Part shown: positions 1 to 10,224 of the stretch, piece after piece
Numbering within the stretch: the first letter of the stretch is position 1
Layout of the letters: each line of letters opens with the position of its first letter
NCBI RefSeq assembly: GCF_001519075.1
Contig: NZ_KQ954244.1
Coordinates: 1,009,934 to 1,073,933 of the forward strand
DNA: 64,000 bases
Reading direction: 5' to 3'
Origin: Novosphingobium fuchskuhlense
GTDB taxonomy: Bacteria > Pseudomonadota > Alphaproteobacteria > Sphingomonadales > Sphingomonadaceae
Notes under the pieces: model-generated
Told to the model about the DNA's origin: nothing
Database searches by the model: none
Seen by the model: the letters and a program-made list of their open reading frames with translations, nothing else
Translations under genes and position numbers: made by a program

Positions 1-68
1 CCGGACCACAAGGACTTGCCCGCATGACCATCTGGGCCGCACGGCTGCACGCCGCCAAGGGCAGGACC

Positions 69-1256
69 ATGCTTCCTTCTCCCACACGCCGGGCTTCCCT
101 CGATCATCTGCGCCGCTTCGTGCCGCGTGCCGGTGCGTCCTACGCTGCCGGGCGCAATACTGATCCGGGGCCGGGGCGGCCCACCGCAGTGTCGCGCCTT
201 TCGCCTGCCGTGCGCTACCGGCTGGTGACCGAGCAGGACGTGGCGGCCGAAGTGCTCGGACGCCACAGCTTTGGCGCAGCGGGCAAGTTCATCCAGGAAG
301 TCTGCTGGCGGACGTACTGGAAGGGCTGGCTCGAATTGCGGCCCTCGGTCTGGCGTCGCTATCTGGTAGATCTCGATGCGGCGCGCGATGCCATGGGCGG
401 CAGTGCCGATCTGGCCCACGCCGTGGAGGGGCGCACCGGCATCGATTGCTTCGATGCCTGGGCACGTGAACTGGTGGAGACGGGCTACCTCCACAACCAC
501 GCGCGGATGTGGTTTGCTTCGATCTGGATCTTCACGCTGCGCCTGCCGTGGGCGCTGGGCGCGGATTTCTTCCTGCGCCACCTGATCGACGCGGATGCCG
601 CCAGCAACACGCTTTCATGGCGCTGGGTGGCGGGGCTGCAGACGGCGGGCAAGACCTATCTCGCGCGGGCGGACAACATCGCCCGCTACAGCGAGGGACG
701 CTTTGCGCCGCAGGGGCTTGCACAGGAAGCCGCAGCGCTGACCGAGCCGCCGGTCGGGCCGGCCGGGGTGCTCGCCGCACTTGCCCCACCCGATGGCGCG
801 GCGCCCAGCCTGCTGCTGGTGCATCACGAGGACTTGAACCCCGAATCGCTGTTTGCTGCCGATGCGCCGGTGCGGGGCGTGCTCGCGGTGTGCGATCCCG
901 CGCTGCTTTGGGGCGAGGCAGCGCGCCGCTATGTGGGGGAAGCCGCTGCCGACGCCGCGCCGCGAGCCGCTGCCCATCATCGCTGCAGCAGCATGCTGGC
1001 GGACCGGTTTGACGCCGAAACGGTGATCGCGGCTGCGCAGGCGGCTGGCGCGCGGCAGGTGCTGACACCCTATGCCCCGGTCGGTCCGGTCGCCGATGTG
1101 CTTGCAGCGCTGGAGCCGGAACTGGCCGCCGCTGGCCTCGTGCTGCGTCCGGTGCGGCGGCGCTGGGATGCCGCCCTGTGGCCCCATGCGCGGCGCGGCT
1201 TCTTTGCCTTCGATGCCGAGATCGAGGGGCACCTGCGCGCCGAGGGCATGCTGTGA
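69..1256 (+). CDS. Photolyase-like FAD-binding protein with permuted domains
   Basis: Predicted 395-aa member of the photolyase/cryptochrome superfamily; role unknown, possibly DNA repair or light sensing. The usual N-terminal alpha/beta antenna domain is absent and the protein starts directly in the FAD-binding helical domain. Visible blocks are RNTDPG then SRLSP, the WRTYWKGW block, [13 protein letters not shown] and [16 protein letters not shown]. After about residue 225 there is a second domain of about 165 aa that looks like the missing alpha/beta domain: strands LLLVHHEDL and [10 protein letters not shown], and an end [17 protein letters not shown] chose ATG 69, after a GGGCAGG site, because family members start near this point; ATG 24 in frame would add 15 residues. 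It ends in a GTGA overlap with the next photolyase gene. The FAD domain call is firm; the permutation is my reading. Confidence 0.85.
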   Translation: MLPSPTRRASLDHLRRFVPRAGASYAAGRNTDPGPGRPTAVSRLSPAVRYRLVTEQDVAAEVLGRHSFGAAGKFIQEVCWRTYWKGWLELRPSVWRRYLVDLDAARDAMGGSADLAHAVEGRTGIDCFDAWARELVETGYLHNHARMWFASIWIFTLRLPWALGADFFLRHLIDADAASNTLSWRWVAGLQTAGKTYLARADNIARYSEGRFAPQGLAQEAAALTEPPVGPAGVLAALAPPDGAAPSLLLVHHEDLNPESLFAADAPVRGVLAVCDPALLWGEAARRYVGEAAADAAPRAAAHHRCSSMLADRFDAETVIAAAQAAGARQVLTPYAPVGPVADVLAALEPELAAAGLVLRPVRRRWDAALWPHARRGFFAFDAEIEGHLRAEGML

Positions 1257-2779
1257 CAAGGCCGCTGCAGGTCGTGTGGTTCAAGCGCGACCTGCGCATC
1301 GCGGATCATCGTCCGCTGGCTCTTGCCGCAGCGCAAGGACCGGTCCTGCCCCTGTATATTGCCGAGCCGGGACTCTGGGCCGAGGAGGATGCCTCCGCCC
1401 GGCAATGGGCCTTTGCCGCTGAAAGTCTGGTCGAATTGCAGGCAGCTCTGGCCGCGCTCGGTCAGCCGCTGAGTGTGGTACGGGGTGACGCGGTTTCGAT
1501 CCTGCGCAAGATCCACGCACGGCATGGCATCGCCGCGCTGTGGAGCCACGAGGAGACCGGCAATGGCTGGACCTATGCACGCGACAAGGCGGTCTCGGCA
1601 TGGGCGCACGAAGCCGGCGTTCCGTGGCACGAGGTGCCGCAGACCGGGGTGATCCGCCGCCTCAAGTCCCGCTACGGCTGGGCGCGGGCATGGGATCGCC
1701 GCATGGCCGAGCCGTTGACCGCGCCGCCAACAGCGTTGGAGCCGCTTGGCCGAGAGTGGCCCACCCGCATTCCCGCGGCGTCCGATCTCGGCCTCGCACC
1801 CGATCCCTGTCCCCACCGCCAGAGCGGTGGACGCGCGGCGGCCCTCGCCACGCTCGCCAGCTTTCTCGAAAAGCGCGGGCGCGATTATCGCTGGCAGATG
1901 TCGAGCCCGGTCACCGCCTTCGATGCAAGTTCGCGCCTTTCCCCGCACCTCACGTGGGGCACGCTTTCGATGCGCGAAGTGGCGCAGGCCAGCCAGGCGC
2001 GGCTGGGGGGGCTGCGCGCAGAGGAGAGCGCAGGCGCGCGCAGCTGGCGCGCTTCGATGATCTCGTTCACCGGCCGCCAGCACTGGCACTGCCATTTCAT
2101 GCAGAAGCTGGAGGATGAGCCGCGCCTCGAGTTTTCAAACCTCCACCCCGCCTACAATGGCCTCCGCCCCGATCTGCCCGATGCCGAGCGGCTGGTCGCC
2201 TGGTGCGAGGGGCGCACCGGCTATCCCTTTGTGGATGCCTGCCTGCGCGCGCTGGATGCCCACGGCTGGCTCAACTTCCGCATGCGTGCGATGCTCGTCT
2301 CGTTCGCCAGCTACCAGCTCTGGCTGCCCTGGCGCGCGACCGGGCTGCATCTCGCGCGGCAATTCGTCGATTATGAGCCGGGCATCCACTGGAGCCAGGT
2401 GCAGATGCAATCGGGCACCACGGGGATCAACACCATGCGCGTCTACAATCCCGTCAAGCAGGGCCACGATCAGGATCCGGAAGGGGTGTTCGTGCGCCGG
2501 TGGGTCCCTGAACTGGCGCAGGTGCCGGCCCCGCTGATCCACGAACCGTGGCGGTGGGACGGCGCGGCGGGCCTCGCCTATCCGCCGCCGATTGTCGATC
2601 ACGTGAAGGCCGCCGCAGCCGCGCGCGAGGCGCTGCATGGCGTGCGCAAGGGCGCGGGCCACCGCGTGACGGCCGGCCGGATCGCCGAGAAGCATGGCAG
2701 CCGCAAGGCCGGGATGCCGATGACGGGTCAGAAGTCGCGCCGCCGCGCGGCTACTTCGCAGCTGGCGCTTGATCTGTGA
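1253..2779 (+). CDS. Cryptochrome/deoxyribodipyrimidine photolyase family protein
   Basis: Flavoprotein of 508 aa in classical order. The N-terminal alpha/beta domain begins [13 protein letters not shown]. The FAD-binding helical domain contains [51 protein letters not shown] and [16 protein letters not shown]. Family members repair UV-induced pyrimidine dimers with blue light or act as light sensors; sequence alone does not say which. The start is the GTG at 1253, inside the stop of the upstream gene (GTGA), so the two genes are translationally coupled. The long N-terminal extension open upstream of this GTG is the shadow of the previous gene. The C-terminal tail is basic ([10 protein letters not shown]), which would suit DNA contact. 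Confidence 0.9.
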   Translation: MTRPLQVVWFKRDLRIADHRPLALAAAQGPVLPLYIAEPGLWAEEDASARQWAFAAESLVELQAALAALGQPLSVVRGDAVSILRKIHARHGIAALWSHEETGNGWTYARDKAVSAWAHEAGVPWHEVPQTGVIRRLKSRYGWARAWDRRMAEPLTAPPTALEPLGREWPTRIPAASDLGLAPDPCPHRQSGGRAAALATLASFLEKRGRDYRWQMSSPVTAFDASSRLSPHLTWGTLSMREVAQASQARLGGLRAEESAGARSWRASMISFTGRQHWHCHFMQKLEDEPRLEFSNLHPAYNGLRPDLPDAERLVAWCEGRTGYPFVDACLRALDAHGWLNFRMRAMLVSFASYQLWLPWRATGLHLARQFVDYEPGIHWSQVQMQSGTTGINTMRVYNPVKQGHDQDPEGVFVRRWVPELAQVPAPLIHEPWRWDGAAGLAYPPPIVDHVKAAAAAREALHGVRKGAGHRVTAGRIAEKHGSRKAGMPMTGQKSRRRAATSQLALDL

Positions 2780-4296
2780 GCCGGCTCATTCTTGTGCTGG
2801 GCGATCAGCTCAGCCCTGCGCTGTCCTCCCTGCAGGCGGCGGACAAGGCGCGCGACCGCGTGCTGATGGTCGAAGTCAGCGAAGAGGCGACCTATGTCCG
2901 CCACCACAAGAAGAAGATCGCCTTCCTGTTCAGCGCCATGCGCCACTTTGCCGAGGAACTGCGCGCAGGCGGCTGGACGGTCGATTATGTGACGCTGGAC
3001 GCGCCCGGCAACACCGGCAGCTTCTCCGGCGAAGTTGCCCGCGCGGTGGCGAAGCATGGCCCCGAACGCATCCTCGTCACCGAAGCGGGCGAATGGCGCG
3101 TCGCGCAGATGATCGCAGGCTGGGAAGCGGCGCTGGGTCTGCCGGTAGAGGTTTTGCCCGATACGCGCTTCGTATGCCCGCTCCCGGTGTTCCGCGACTG
3201 GGCCGAAGGCCGCAAGGCCCTCAGGATGGAATACTTCTACCGCGAGATGCGGCGGCGCACCGGGCTCCTCATGGACGGCGACAAGCCCGCCGGCGGCGAG
3301 TGGAACTACGATGCGGAAAACCGCAAGGCCGCCGCGCCCGACCTGTTCATGCCGCGTCCGCCGGTTTTTGCGCCAGATGCGATCACGCAGGAAGTGATTG
3401 CGCTGGTCGCAGGCCGCTTTGGCAACCACTTCGGCGATCTCGAACCTTTCCAGTTCGCTGTCACCCGCACCGATGCCGAAGCCGCCTTCACGGCCTTCCT
3501 GCAGCGCGCATTGCCTCGCTTCGGCGACTATCAGGACGCCATGCTGGAGGGCGAGCCGTTCCTCTATCACGCCGTTATCGCACAGTATCTCAACTGTGGC
3601 CTGCTCGATCCGCTGGAGGTGTGCCGCGCGGTCGAGGCCGAATGGCGGGCAGGCCGTGTCCCCCTCAATGCCGCCGAAGGCTTCATCCGCCAGATCATCG
3701 GCTGGCGCGAATATGTGCGCGGGATCTACTGGCTGACGATGCCCGGCTACGAGAAGCGCAACTTCCTCGAACACACGCGCCCGCTGCCGGCCTTCTACTG
3801 GACGGCCGAGACGGATATGGCCTGCGTCCGCGCCGCTGTCACGCAGACGCGACAGCACGCCTATGCCCATCATATCCAGCGCCTGATGGTCACCGGCACG
3901 TTTGCGCTGCTCGCCGGGATCGACCCGCACGAACTCCACGAATGGTATCTCAGCGTCTATGCCGATGCCTATGAATGGGTAGAGCTGCCCAACACCGTCG
4001 GCATGAGCCAGTTCGCCGATGGCGGCCTGCTTGCTTCCAAGCCCTATGCCGCGAGCGGGGCCTATATCAACCGCATGTCGAACCACTGCGGCACCTGCCG
4101 CCATGATGTGAAGCAGCGCACTGGACCGGATGCCTGCCCGTTCAACCCGCTCTACTGGGACTTCATCGCGCGGCATCGCGAAAAGATCGGCGGCAATCCC
4201 CGTATGGCGCAGATGGTGCGGACGTATGACAAGTTCGCCGATGCGGAGAAGGCGCGGATTGCCGAGAGCGCGAAGGCGGTGCTGGCGAAGCTCTGA
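2776..4296 (+). CDS. FeS-BCP type (6-4) photolyase, PhrB-like
   Basis: Protein of 506 aa related to the bacterial iron-sulfur cryptochrome/photolyase group (deoxyribodipyrimidine photolyase-related proteins), whose studied member Agrobacterium PhrB repairs (6-4) photoproducts. The N-terminus reads [13 protein letters not shown], typical of the group. The four cysteines that hold the [4Fe-4S] cluster in PhrB are C350, C438, C441 and C454; this protein has cysteines at exactly those numbers (MACV, NHCGTC, DACPFNP). [16 protein letters not shown] and [17 protein letters not shown] are also characteristic. The GTG start lies inside the stop codon of the preceding photolyase gene (GTGA). Assignment to the family is strong; the substrate is inferred from PhrB. 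Confidence 0.93.
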   Translation: MSRLILVLGDQLSPALSSLQAADKARDRVLMVEVSEEATYVRHHKKKIAFLFSAMRHFAEELRAGGWTVDYVTLDAPGNTGSFSGEVARAVAKHGPERILVTEAGEWRVAQMIAGWEAALGLPVEVLPDTRFVCPLPVFRDWAEGRKALRMEYFYREMRRRTGLLMDGDKPAGGEWNYDAENRKAAAPDLFMPRPPVFAPDAITQEVIALVAGRFGNHFGDLEPFQFAVTRTDAEAAFTAFLQRALPRFGDYQDAMLEGEPFLYHAVIAQYLNCGLLDPLEVCRAVEAEWRAGRVPLNAAEGFIRQIIGWREYVRGIYWLTMPGYEKRNFLEHTRPLPAFYWTAETDMACVRAAVTQTRQHAYAHHIQRLMVTGTFALLAGIDPHELHEWYLSVYADAYEWVELPNTVGMSQFADGGLLASKPYAASGAYINRMSNHCGTCRHDVKQRTGPDACPFNPLYWDFIARHREKIGGNPRMAQMVRTYDKFADAEKARIAESAKAVLAKL

Positions 4297-4297
4297 C

Positions 4298-4316
4298 TGT
4301 TCGAAATTATCGAACA
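4298..4316. promoter_or_regulatory. 19-bp dyad TGTTCGA-N5-TCGAACA, possible operator
   Basis: Perfect 7-bp inverted repeat with a 5-bp AT-rich centre, directly after the photolyase stop and 57 bases before the dioxygenase start. The TTC-N9-GAA symmetry resembles LysR- or TetR-type operators. There is no T-run, so it is not a typical terminator. The factor that would bind is unknown. Confidence 0.4.
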
Positions 4317-4372
4317 CAGGCCCGCACATCTTCTGCCTGTTGCGAAAGGTCATGACCCCCTAAATTGGGTGC

Positions 4373-5209
4373 ATGAAACAGCCCGTCTTCTTCCTCTCGC
4401 ATGGCGGCGGCCCCTGGCCGTGGCTCGATGGTCCGTTCCGCGAGGGCTTTGCCTGGCTCGAGGCTTCTTTGAAGGCGCTCCCGGCGCAGCTGCCTGAACC
4501 GCCCCGTGCGGTGCTGGCCGTCTCGGGCCATTGGGAGGAGGCGGAATTCACCGTGTCCAGCGCCGCGCAGCCGGGCATGGTCTATGACTATTACGGCTTT
4601 CCCAAGCACACCTACCACATCTCCTATCCCGCACCCGGCGACCCGGCCTTGGCGGCGCGGGTGCGCGCGCTGGCGGCGGCTGCCGGGATCACTGTGGGCG
4701 ATGACCCTGCGCGCGGGTTCGATCACGGCACCTTCTCGATGATGCAGCCGATCCGCCCGCAAGCGGACCTCCCCGTCGTCAGCCTCTCGATGAAGGTGGG
4801 CTACGATCCCGCCGCGCATCTGGCGCTGGGCCGCGCGCTCGCGCCGCTGCGCGAGGAAGGCGTGGTAATCATGGGTTCCGGACTATCCTACCACAACTTG
4901 CGCATGTTCGACGCGCGCGCCGCCGAGCCTTCGCGCCAGTTCGACGGCTGGCTGCGGCATAGCCTGCTCGATCTGGACCCGGAGGCCCGCGCCGCTGCGC
5001 TGCTGCGCTGGGAACAGGCCCCCTATGCCCGAGTGACCCACCCGCGCGAGGATCACCTGATCCCGCTGATGGTCGCGGTGGGCGCCGCGGGCGGCGATCC
5101 GGGCGTGTGCATCTATTCCGAAAACGACCTGCGCGGCGGCATCACCGCCTCGGCCTATCGTTTCGGCGAGGACGTGACGCCGACGGGGTTCGACAAGCTC
5201 GCCGCCTAG
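4373..5209 (+). CDS. DODA/LigB-family extradiol ring-cleavage dioxygenase
   Basis: Cytosolic 278-aa protein of the class III extradiol dioxygenase superfamily, related to E. coli YgiD (4,5-DOPA dioxygenase). Candidate metal ligands are H10 in FFLSHGGGP, H53 in VSGHW and the histidines of THPREDHLIP near residue 225; DHGTFSMM carries H118. GSGLSYHNLRMF is the conserved block before the C-terminal third. These enzymes use Fe(II) or Zn(II) to open catechol-like rings; the natural substrate here is unknown. The ATG is preceded only by a weak GGGTG site. It may be transcribed with the photolyase genes (76-base gap) or from its own promoter near the dyad at 4298. Confidence 0.85.
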   Translation: MKQPVFFLSHGGGPWPWLDGPFREGFAWLEASLKALPAQLPEPPRAVLAVSGHWEEAEFTVSSAAQPGMVYDYYGFPKHTYHISYPAPGDPALAARVRALAAAAGITVGDDPARGFDHGTFSMMQPIRPQADLPVVSLSMKVGYDPAAHLALGRALAPLREEGVVIMGSGLSYHNLRMFDARAAEPSRQFDGWLRHSLLDLDPEARAAALLRWEQAPYARVTHPREDHLIPLMVAVGAAGGDPGVCIYSENDLRGGITASAYRFGEDVTPTGFDKLAA

Positions 5210-5218
5210 GTTTTGTTT

Positions 5219-5250
5219 CTAGGGCCAGTGGTTAGGGCCAGAGGCTAGGG
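5219..5250. repeat. 13-bp tandem repeat, about 2.5 copies
   Basis: Units CTAGGGCCAGTGG, TTAGGGCCAGAGG and a partial CTAGGG lie head to tail in the gap between two convergent genes. The last unit provides the TAG stop of the minus-strand DUF6671 gene. It may be simple slippage expansion. Confidence 0.7.
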
Positions 5251-6120
5251 ATTGCATGCCTCGCAGTGCATCGGATCGGCCGTTGCAGCGCGGACCGGGC
5301 GCTCCTCGGTGTATCCGCAGCCTTCGCAGGTCCAGACCTCGGCGCGGGTCTGCGGTGTCGGGCTGGCGCACCATGCACAGGGCAGCCCAGCGGCTCGTTT
5401 CGTGATCGCGAAGCCGGGCCAGGCGCAAATCGGGCAAAGGCTGCGCGAACGGCGCACAAGATCGAGCATCGCGCGCCTGATCGCGCGCATGCGGCGCGGA
5501 TTGCGGTGTGCGCGCATGTCGGTCTCGATATGCGCCTCGCCTGTCAGCGCGAGAATGCGGCCCAGTGCGGTGCTGAGGCTGGCCTCGGTGTCGATGGCCT
5601 TGAACAAGCCAAGCTGCGGCGCGGGCTTCCCGTCCGACACGCCCATCACGATCACGCCATGCGCGGGAAATCCGGCGCGTGCCGCAAAGGCGAGACCCGC
5701 CTCGATGTCAGCCACTGTCCGATGCGCGAAGTTGGTGGCCATCGTCGCGTGATGGCCAATCAGTTCACGGCCGCTCGCCCGGTCGATCAACAGCACGAGT
5801 TCCCTGTCCAGCGCGGCGAATGGCAGGCCCGGATGGGGGCCGAAGCTGCCTTCGCTGGCGATCCCCACCCGCGCTTCGGGATGCAGCCTGAAGGCCGCTG
5901 CAATCTTTGCGCGCGCCGCATCGCGCGGCGTTCCAGCCCGCTCGATCTCGCGGCTGAAGGTGCCGAAGGCATCGGTATCCAGCCCCGTTGCCACCGCCAC
6001 ATCGAGGCCCAGGAAGCGCCCGGCAAGGGGAGCGATTGCCCGCTCCTTGCCGTGCATCGTGGCCAGTATGGCTTGTGCCCCGTTGCAGAGATCGCCCCAG
6101 GGTGGGGGGAGGACCGCCAT
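5245..6120 (-). CDS. DUF6671 family protein with C-terminal zinc-ribbon cysteines
   Basis: Protein of 291 aa that I recognise as DUF6671, function not established. The body carries the family-like blocks ATMHGKE, GTFSREIER, SEGSFGPHP and DMRAHRNPRRM. The last 75 residues hold cysteine pairs (CPIC, CAWC, CEGC and CEAC), as expected for one or two zinc ribbons. Its ATG lies 3 bases after the dabA stop, so it is almost certainly the third gene of the dabB-dabA operon and made with the inorganic carbon transporter. That suggests, but does not prove, a role in using or regulating imported carbonate, or in maturing the zinc enzyme DabA. No signal peptide or membrane segment is visible. Confidence 0.8.
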   Translation of the reverse strand: MAVLPPPWGDLCNGAQAILATMHGKERAIAPLAGRFLGLDVAVATGLDTDAFGTFSREIERAGTPRDAARAKIAAAFRLHPEARVGIASEGSFGPHPGLPFAALDRELVLLIDRASGRELIGHHATMATNFAHRTVADIEAGLAFAARAGFPAHGVIVMGVSDGKPAPQLGLFKAIDTEASLSTALGRILALTGEAHIETDMRAHRNPRRMRAIRRAMLDLVRRSRSLCPICAWPGFAITKRAAGLPCAWCASPTPQTRAEVWTCEGCGYTEERPVRAATADPMHCEACNP

Positions 6121-6123
6121 GGC

Positions 6124-8532
6124 TCAGTTCGCCAGTTCTGTCGCCGCCTGGGCTGGTACGGCCTCGCCCATCGCTTCCCACTGGAGGTCGCCGGCATAGC
6201 GCCATGCCAGCTTGCCCGCGTCGTCGATGGCGAAGAGGTGCAGCCACGTGTTGTCGAACAGTGCGCGCACCCCGGCGTGCTTCTGGAGCACGGCGGTCAT
6301 CGCCTCGCGCGGGGCCTCAATGCAGACCGAGAGGCGCAGCGGCTCGTGCGTCAGCTTGTGCCCGTCGTGGACCGATTGCCACGGGAGCCCTGCCCGCAAG
6401 GGGCCGCCGTTGCCCTCGATCACGCCGATCCCGCCGACCACGTTGTGCAGCAGCTTGTTGCCGCCGCCAAACTGCTGCGGTGCCACGCTCGAGCCATAAT
6501 ACTGCAGGCTGATCCAGCTCGCGACGACGACCGGCGCGGTCATGATCAGCTCAAGCACACCGAAGCCCTCGTCGCGCCGCCAGACGTAGTCGTGGAGGAA
6601 GGCGCGGCCTTCGAGGTTCCGGCCTGCCGTGCGCATGCGCGGCGCGGCGATGAAGGCCTTGCACCCGGCCAGCGCCCATTCCGCCCGGGTTTCCGACCAG
6701 TCGCGGCTGCGCTTGATCACGCTCGCATCATCCTTGGCACGCGGAAGGCGCAGCGCGCGTTCGCTGCGGGTGAGCACGGCGGCGGCGGCCAGCCACTGCT
6801 CGGCCTGCGCGATGGCATCGCGGTGCGCGTCGGTGGACTGATCCTCGGTGTAGAGCGTCACCGCATCGGTCGTGGTATCGTGCAGCGCGGCGATGAACAG
6901 CGTCGTCTGCGGGATCACGATTCCCTTGTCGACGAGTCCGGCACGCACTTCGGGATCATTGAGCAGCCCGGCCAGCAGGCGCGCGTTGACCTCGCCCGAA
7001 TAGCCCCCGCAGGCGCCGCAGTGAAGGCCGCTGGCGTGCGGATTGTTGACGACATTGGCGCCGTGGCCAGCCAGCAGCACCAGCGGCGCGAAATCCGCGG
7101 TGAGCGACATTGCGCCGAGGATAGAGGCGGCCATGCCGACGCGGGTCGCCGCATCTGGTGCGGGATCGGCAAAGGGCTTGGGATCGCGCGGCGGCTTGTT
7201 GGCCTTGAGGCCGAGCGCGTCCTTGAGCAGCTTGCCGATATAGATCGGGCCCGCCGCCTCGACGAAGGCGAACGAGGAAACCGCCGCCAGCTTGAAGCGG
7301 CCCCAGGCCCGCGCCGCGCGGGCAGTGTGGCGGGCATCCGTGGCCCCTTCGCCGCCGGTGCGGCTGGTGAGCCCGGCATTGAGCAGCACCGGAAGGCGGT
7401 GTTCCCGGACATCCGAGGCAAAGCGCTGGTGCGAGGCAGTGAGGCCGAAGAACCCGGCAAAGCCCAGCGTCTGGATGCGCCGGTCGAGCGATTCCAGTGC
7501 GCGGCGGAACACCTCGGAGCGCACGTCGATGCAGAAGGCGGCCTGCAAGACAGGAGGCTGGCGTTCGAAGCCCTCCAGCGGCGCTGCCAGCGTTTCCGCC
7601 AGCGCCGATTGCCCGGCGCGTTCAGTCGCTTCCTGCAGGACCGCGTCGATGATCTGGTCCGCCGTCGGCGAGACCGGCTCTTCATGTGCAGCCAAGGCGG
7701 CGAGCCAGCCATGGCCGATCTCGGCGCCATATCGGGCGAGCAGGGCCTGTTCCCACAGCAGGCGGATGGTGAGGAAATCGGTGGTCGTCTGGTCGCTGCG
7801 TCCGGCCAGCTCGGCCTGCCACAGTTCGTAGCGCGCGACATGGGCCCAGCCGCCGAGCGTGACGAGCAGGCTGTGGAAGTAGGTTGCCAGAGCGGCGGTC
7901 GGCAGTTGCATCGCGGCGACCGCGCTTGCGAGCGCTTCGGCCGCGCGTTCAGGGGCATCGGCAACGAAGCTGCCGAAGCCGGCGAGGCCGGCGATCTCTG
8001 GCGTCAGGTCGTGGCTGGCGACGGCCTGCCACGCGGCATAGGCACCCTTGCCGCGTGGGGCGGCCCACAGCGCCTGGCCCTTGTCGAAATAGCCGCCCGC
8101 CCAGGCGCCGAAACGCTCGGCGATCACGCCGGGCCAGTCGATGCCCGAAGCCTTGGCGGCAAGGTCAGCCACCGTCGGCACAGCCGTGGCTGGTGCCGGA
8201 TCATGGGCGATGGCGGCCTGCAGCGCCGCCAGCGAATGCGGCTTGCCAGCGTGGGGCGAAGCGGCGAGGGCGGCGGCGAGATCCGCGTCGGTGATGGCCC
8301 CGCTGGCGATCCGGTCGCGGTACCACCGGCGCGGCATCGTCACCGGGGTGCCCGAAACGCGCGCCATGAGCGCGGCGGTTTCGGCAAGGGTAAGGCCGGT
8401 CTGGCCGAGCCAGGGGTTGACCGCGACGCTGGAGGCCAGCGGCCAGACCGGGGGAATGGCGCGGGCGGCGCCATCGGCGGCGACCTTGAGCTGCGCGAGC
8501 GTCTGGCTGTTGTCGGTGGGGATCAGGAGCAT
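6124..8532 (-). CDS. dabA: DabA, inorganic carbon transporter subunit (DUF2309/UPF0753)
   Basis: Protein of 802 aa, the cytoplasmic carbonic-anhydrase-like subunit of the DAB complex, which couples CO2 hydration to ion flow so that bicarbonate builds up in the cell. In Halothiobacillus DabA the zinc and catalytic residues are C351, D353, H524 and C539. The matching residues here are C334 and D336 (FCIDVRSE), H490 (LAGHG) and C505 (LHCGACGG), with the same 15-residue H-to-C spacing. The site therefore looks intact. The start is ATG 8532, after AAGGATC, 31 bases downstream of dabB; a longer open frame upstream is only dabB shadow. It is followed at once by the DUF6671 gene. Confidence 0.93.
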   Translation of the reverse strand: MLLIPTDNSQTLAQLKVAADGAARAIPPVWPLASSVAVNPWLGQTGLTLAETAALMARVSGTPVTMPRRWYRDRIASGAITDADLAAALAASPHAGKPHSLAALQAAIAHDPAPATAVPTVADLAAKASGIDWPGVIAERFGAWAGGYFDKGQALWAAPRGKGAYAAWQAVASHDLTPEIAGLAGFGSFVADAPERAAEALASAVAAMQLPTAALATYFHSLLVTLGGWAHVARYELWQAELAGRSDQTTTDFLTIRLLWEQALLARYGAEIGHGWLAALAAHEEPVSPTADQIIDAVLQEATERAGQSALAETLAAPLEGFERQPPVLQAAFCIDVRSEVFRRALESLDRRIQTLGFAGFFGLTASHQRFASDVREHRLPVLLNAGLTSRTGGEGATDARHTARAARAWGRFKLAAVSSFAFVEAAGPIYIGKLLKDALGLKANKPPRDPKPFADPAPDAATRVGMAASILGAMSLTADFAPLVLLAGHGANVVNNPHASGLHCGACGGYSGEVNARLLAGLLNDPEVRAGLVDKGIVIPQTTLFIAALHDTTTDAVTLYTEDQSTDAHRDAIAQAEQWLAAAAVLTRSERALRLPRAKDDASVIKRSRDWSETRAEWALAGCKAFIAAPRMRTAGRNLEGRAFLHDYVWRRDEGFGVLELIMTAPVVVASWISLQYYGSSVAPQQFGGGNKLLHNVVGGIGVIEGNGGPLRAGLPWQSVHDGHKLTHEPLRLSVCIEAPREAMTAVLQKHAGVRALFDNTWLHLFAIDDAGKLAWRYAGDLQWEAMGEAVPAQAATELAN

Positions 8533-8563
8533 GGGAGTGATCCTTCGGGAGAGAGTGTGCAGC

Positions 8564-10141
8564 TCACGCAGGCCGCTTGAGAGTCCAGCCGCCGAGCATC
8601 CGGTCGAACAGGGCGTTGGCGTAGAGGCCGTTGGAGAGGTGGACGCGCAGGCCCGCTGCCGCCGGGTGGTAGGCCCACAGCGGGAACATCGACTGCGCCA
8701 CCGCGACAAGGCCGAAGCTCAGCACCGAGAGCACCATCAGCGTCCATTCGAGCGGACCCGGTGCGGGCGTGGCAGGCAGCGTCCCGGCGGTGAGCCAGAG
8801 CGCGAGGCCATGGAGCGTAAAGTAGCCGATCGAGGCGGCGACTGCGTAGACAGCCATCTTGCGGGTCAGCGCGCGCGGCGCGCTGTCGGCGAGGCCCTGG
8901 GCGAAAAGGTAGGCGACGCCGAAGATCAGGATGGCACCCAGTGCGACCGCCTGCGGCGACTTGTGGTGGAAGCCCGGAACCGCGTCGAAAGCAAAGCTCA
9001 TTACCGTGTAGATGGCGAGCGCCGCCAGGAACGCGCGGCCGACCGCCGCGGGGCGCGGGATGGCCACCGGCCCTGGGCGCCGCGCCGCCGCGATCTGCTC
9101 GACCGCACCGCCCGAGGCGAGGAAGGCATGCGCCTTGTAGAGCGAGTGCAGCACGATGTGCAGCAGCGCGAGGGGAAACAGCGCGAGGCCGCACTGCATG
9201 ATCATGAAGCCCATCTGGCCGACGGTCGACCAGGCGAGCGAAGTCTTGATTGCCGGCTGCGTGAGCATGACGAGCCCGCCGAACAGCGCGGTGAAGCCGC
9301 CGATCATGACGAGGACAGCAAGGACGCCGGGGGCAAGCAGCATGACATCGGCAAAGCGGATCAGCAGGAACCCGCCCGCGTTGATCACGCCCGCGTGGAG
9401 CAGCGCGGAAACCGGCGTGGGCGCTTCCATCACTTCGGTGAGCCAGCCGTGGAGCGGGAACTGCGCGGACTTGAGCAGGGCGGCAATCGCCAGCAGCCCG
9501 GCTGCGCCCATCGCGGCATATCCGCCCATGCCGGCATGGGCGGCGGCAAGGATCGCCGGCAGATCGGTCGTGCCATAGGCCTTGAGCATGAGGAGCGCGG
9601 CACCCAGCAGCGCGGCGTCACCGGCACGGGCGGTGACGAACTTCTTGCGCGCGGCGCGCTGGGCGGCGACCCGTTCCGGATAGAACAGCAGCAGCTTGTG
9701 GAGCGCGAGGCTGGTCGCGATCCAGGCACCGAGCAGCTGGACCAGCGAGCCGGCCGTGACCAGCAGCATGACCATGGCGAGCGTCGTTGCCAGCCAGGCC
9801 ATGAACACGCCGTAGCGCGTCTCGCCATCGAGGTAGACGCGGGCATAGCGCACCACGATCCAGCCGACGAAGCTGACCAGGAGCAGCATCACCCCGCTGA
9901 TAAGGTCGAGCCGGAAGGCCAGCAGTGGCAGCGCGGGGCTGGCCGCGAACAGGGGCAGCGTGGTCGCTCCGCCGCCGGCGAGCGCCACCATCGTGCCGCA
10001 GGACAGCGCCGCAGCCAGCAGGGCGAGCAGTTCGATTGCGCCAAGCGGGGCGCGACCGATGCGGCCGGGCCGCGCAAAGCCGAACGCAGCCGCGATCAGC
10101 AGGAGCGCGGGTGGGGCAAGGACCAGAAGGGGAAGGGACAT
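8564..10141 (-). CDS. dabB: DabB, proton-conducting membrane subunit (NuoL/MrpA-like)
   Basis: Membrane protein of 525 aa of the NADH-quinone oxidoreductase subunit L/antiporter family, with about 13-14 hydrophobic segments from residue 2 onward. The conserved core has the lysine and histidine helices: [35 protein letters not shown] (shown here by its key parts K, H and E) and [12 protein letters not shown]-like sequence [13 protein letters not shown]. Pairing with dabA defines it as DabB, which supplies proton or sodium flow to drive DabA. The start is ATG 10141 with GGAG 9 bases upstream. It is divergent from the LysR gene across about 108 bases that hold a LysR-type box. Confidence 0.9.
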   Translation of the reverse strand: MSLPLLVLAPPALLLIAAAFGFARPGRIGRAPLGAIELLALLAAALSCGTMVALAGGGATTLPLFAASPALPLLAFRLDLISGVMLLLVSFVGWIVVRYARVYLDGETRYGVFMAWLATTLAMVMLLVTAGSLVQLLGAWIATSLALHKLLLFYPERVAAQRAARKKFVTARAGDAALLGAALLMLKAYGTTDLPAILAAAHAGMGGYAAMGAAGLLAIAALLKSAQFPLHGWLTEVMEAPTPVSALLHAGVINAGGFLLIRFADVMLLAPGVLAVLVMIGGFTALFGGLVMLTQPAIKTSLAWSTVGQMGFMIMQCGLALFPLALLHIVLHSLYKAHAFLASGGAVEQIAAARRPGPVAIPRPAAVGRAFLAALAIYTVMSFAFDAVPGFHHKSPQAVALGAILIFGVAYLFAQGLADSAPRALTRKMAVYAVAASIGYFTLHGLALWLTAGTLPATPAPGPLEWTLMVLSVLSFGLVAVAQSMFPLWAYHPAAAGLRVHLSNGLYANALFDRMLGGWTLKRPA

Positions 10142-10224
10142 CTTCGGGGCTCCACTGGAGGGGCACGCTTGTTGCCCCTCACCTAGCGAAACCGCAGATC
10201 AGCAAAAAATTCATTGTTTAGCCC

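Noticed and set aside
5266-8580. Open frame of 1104 codons on the plus strand
   Set aside because: Antisense to DUF6671 and dabA, which have clear motifs. The translation is Arg/Gly/Ala-rich without domains, as expected opposite GC-rich codons.
8141-10186. Open frame of 681 codons on the plus strand
   Set aside because: Antisense to dabA/dabB; composition is shadow-like (long runs of R, G, E, Q) with no family match.
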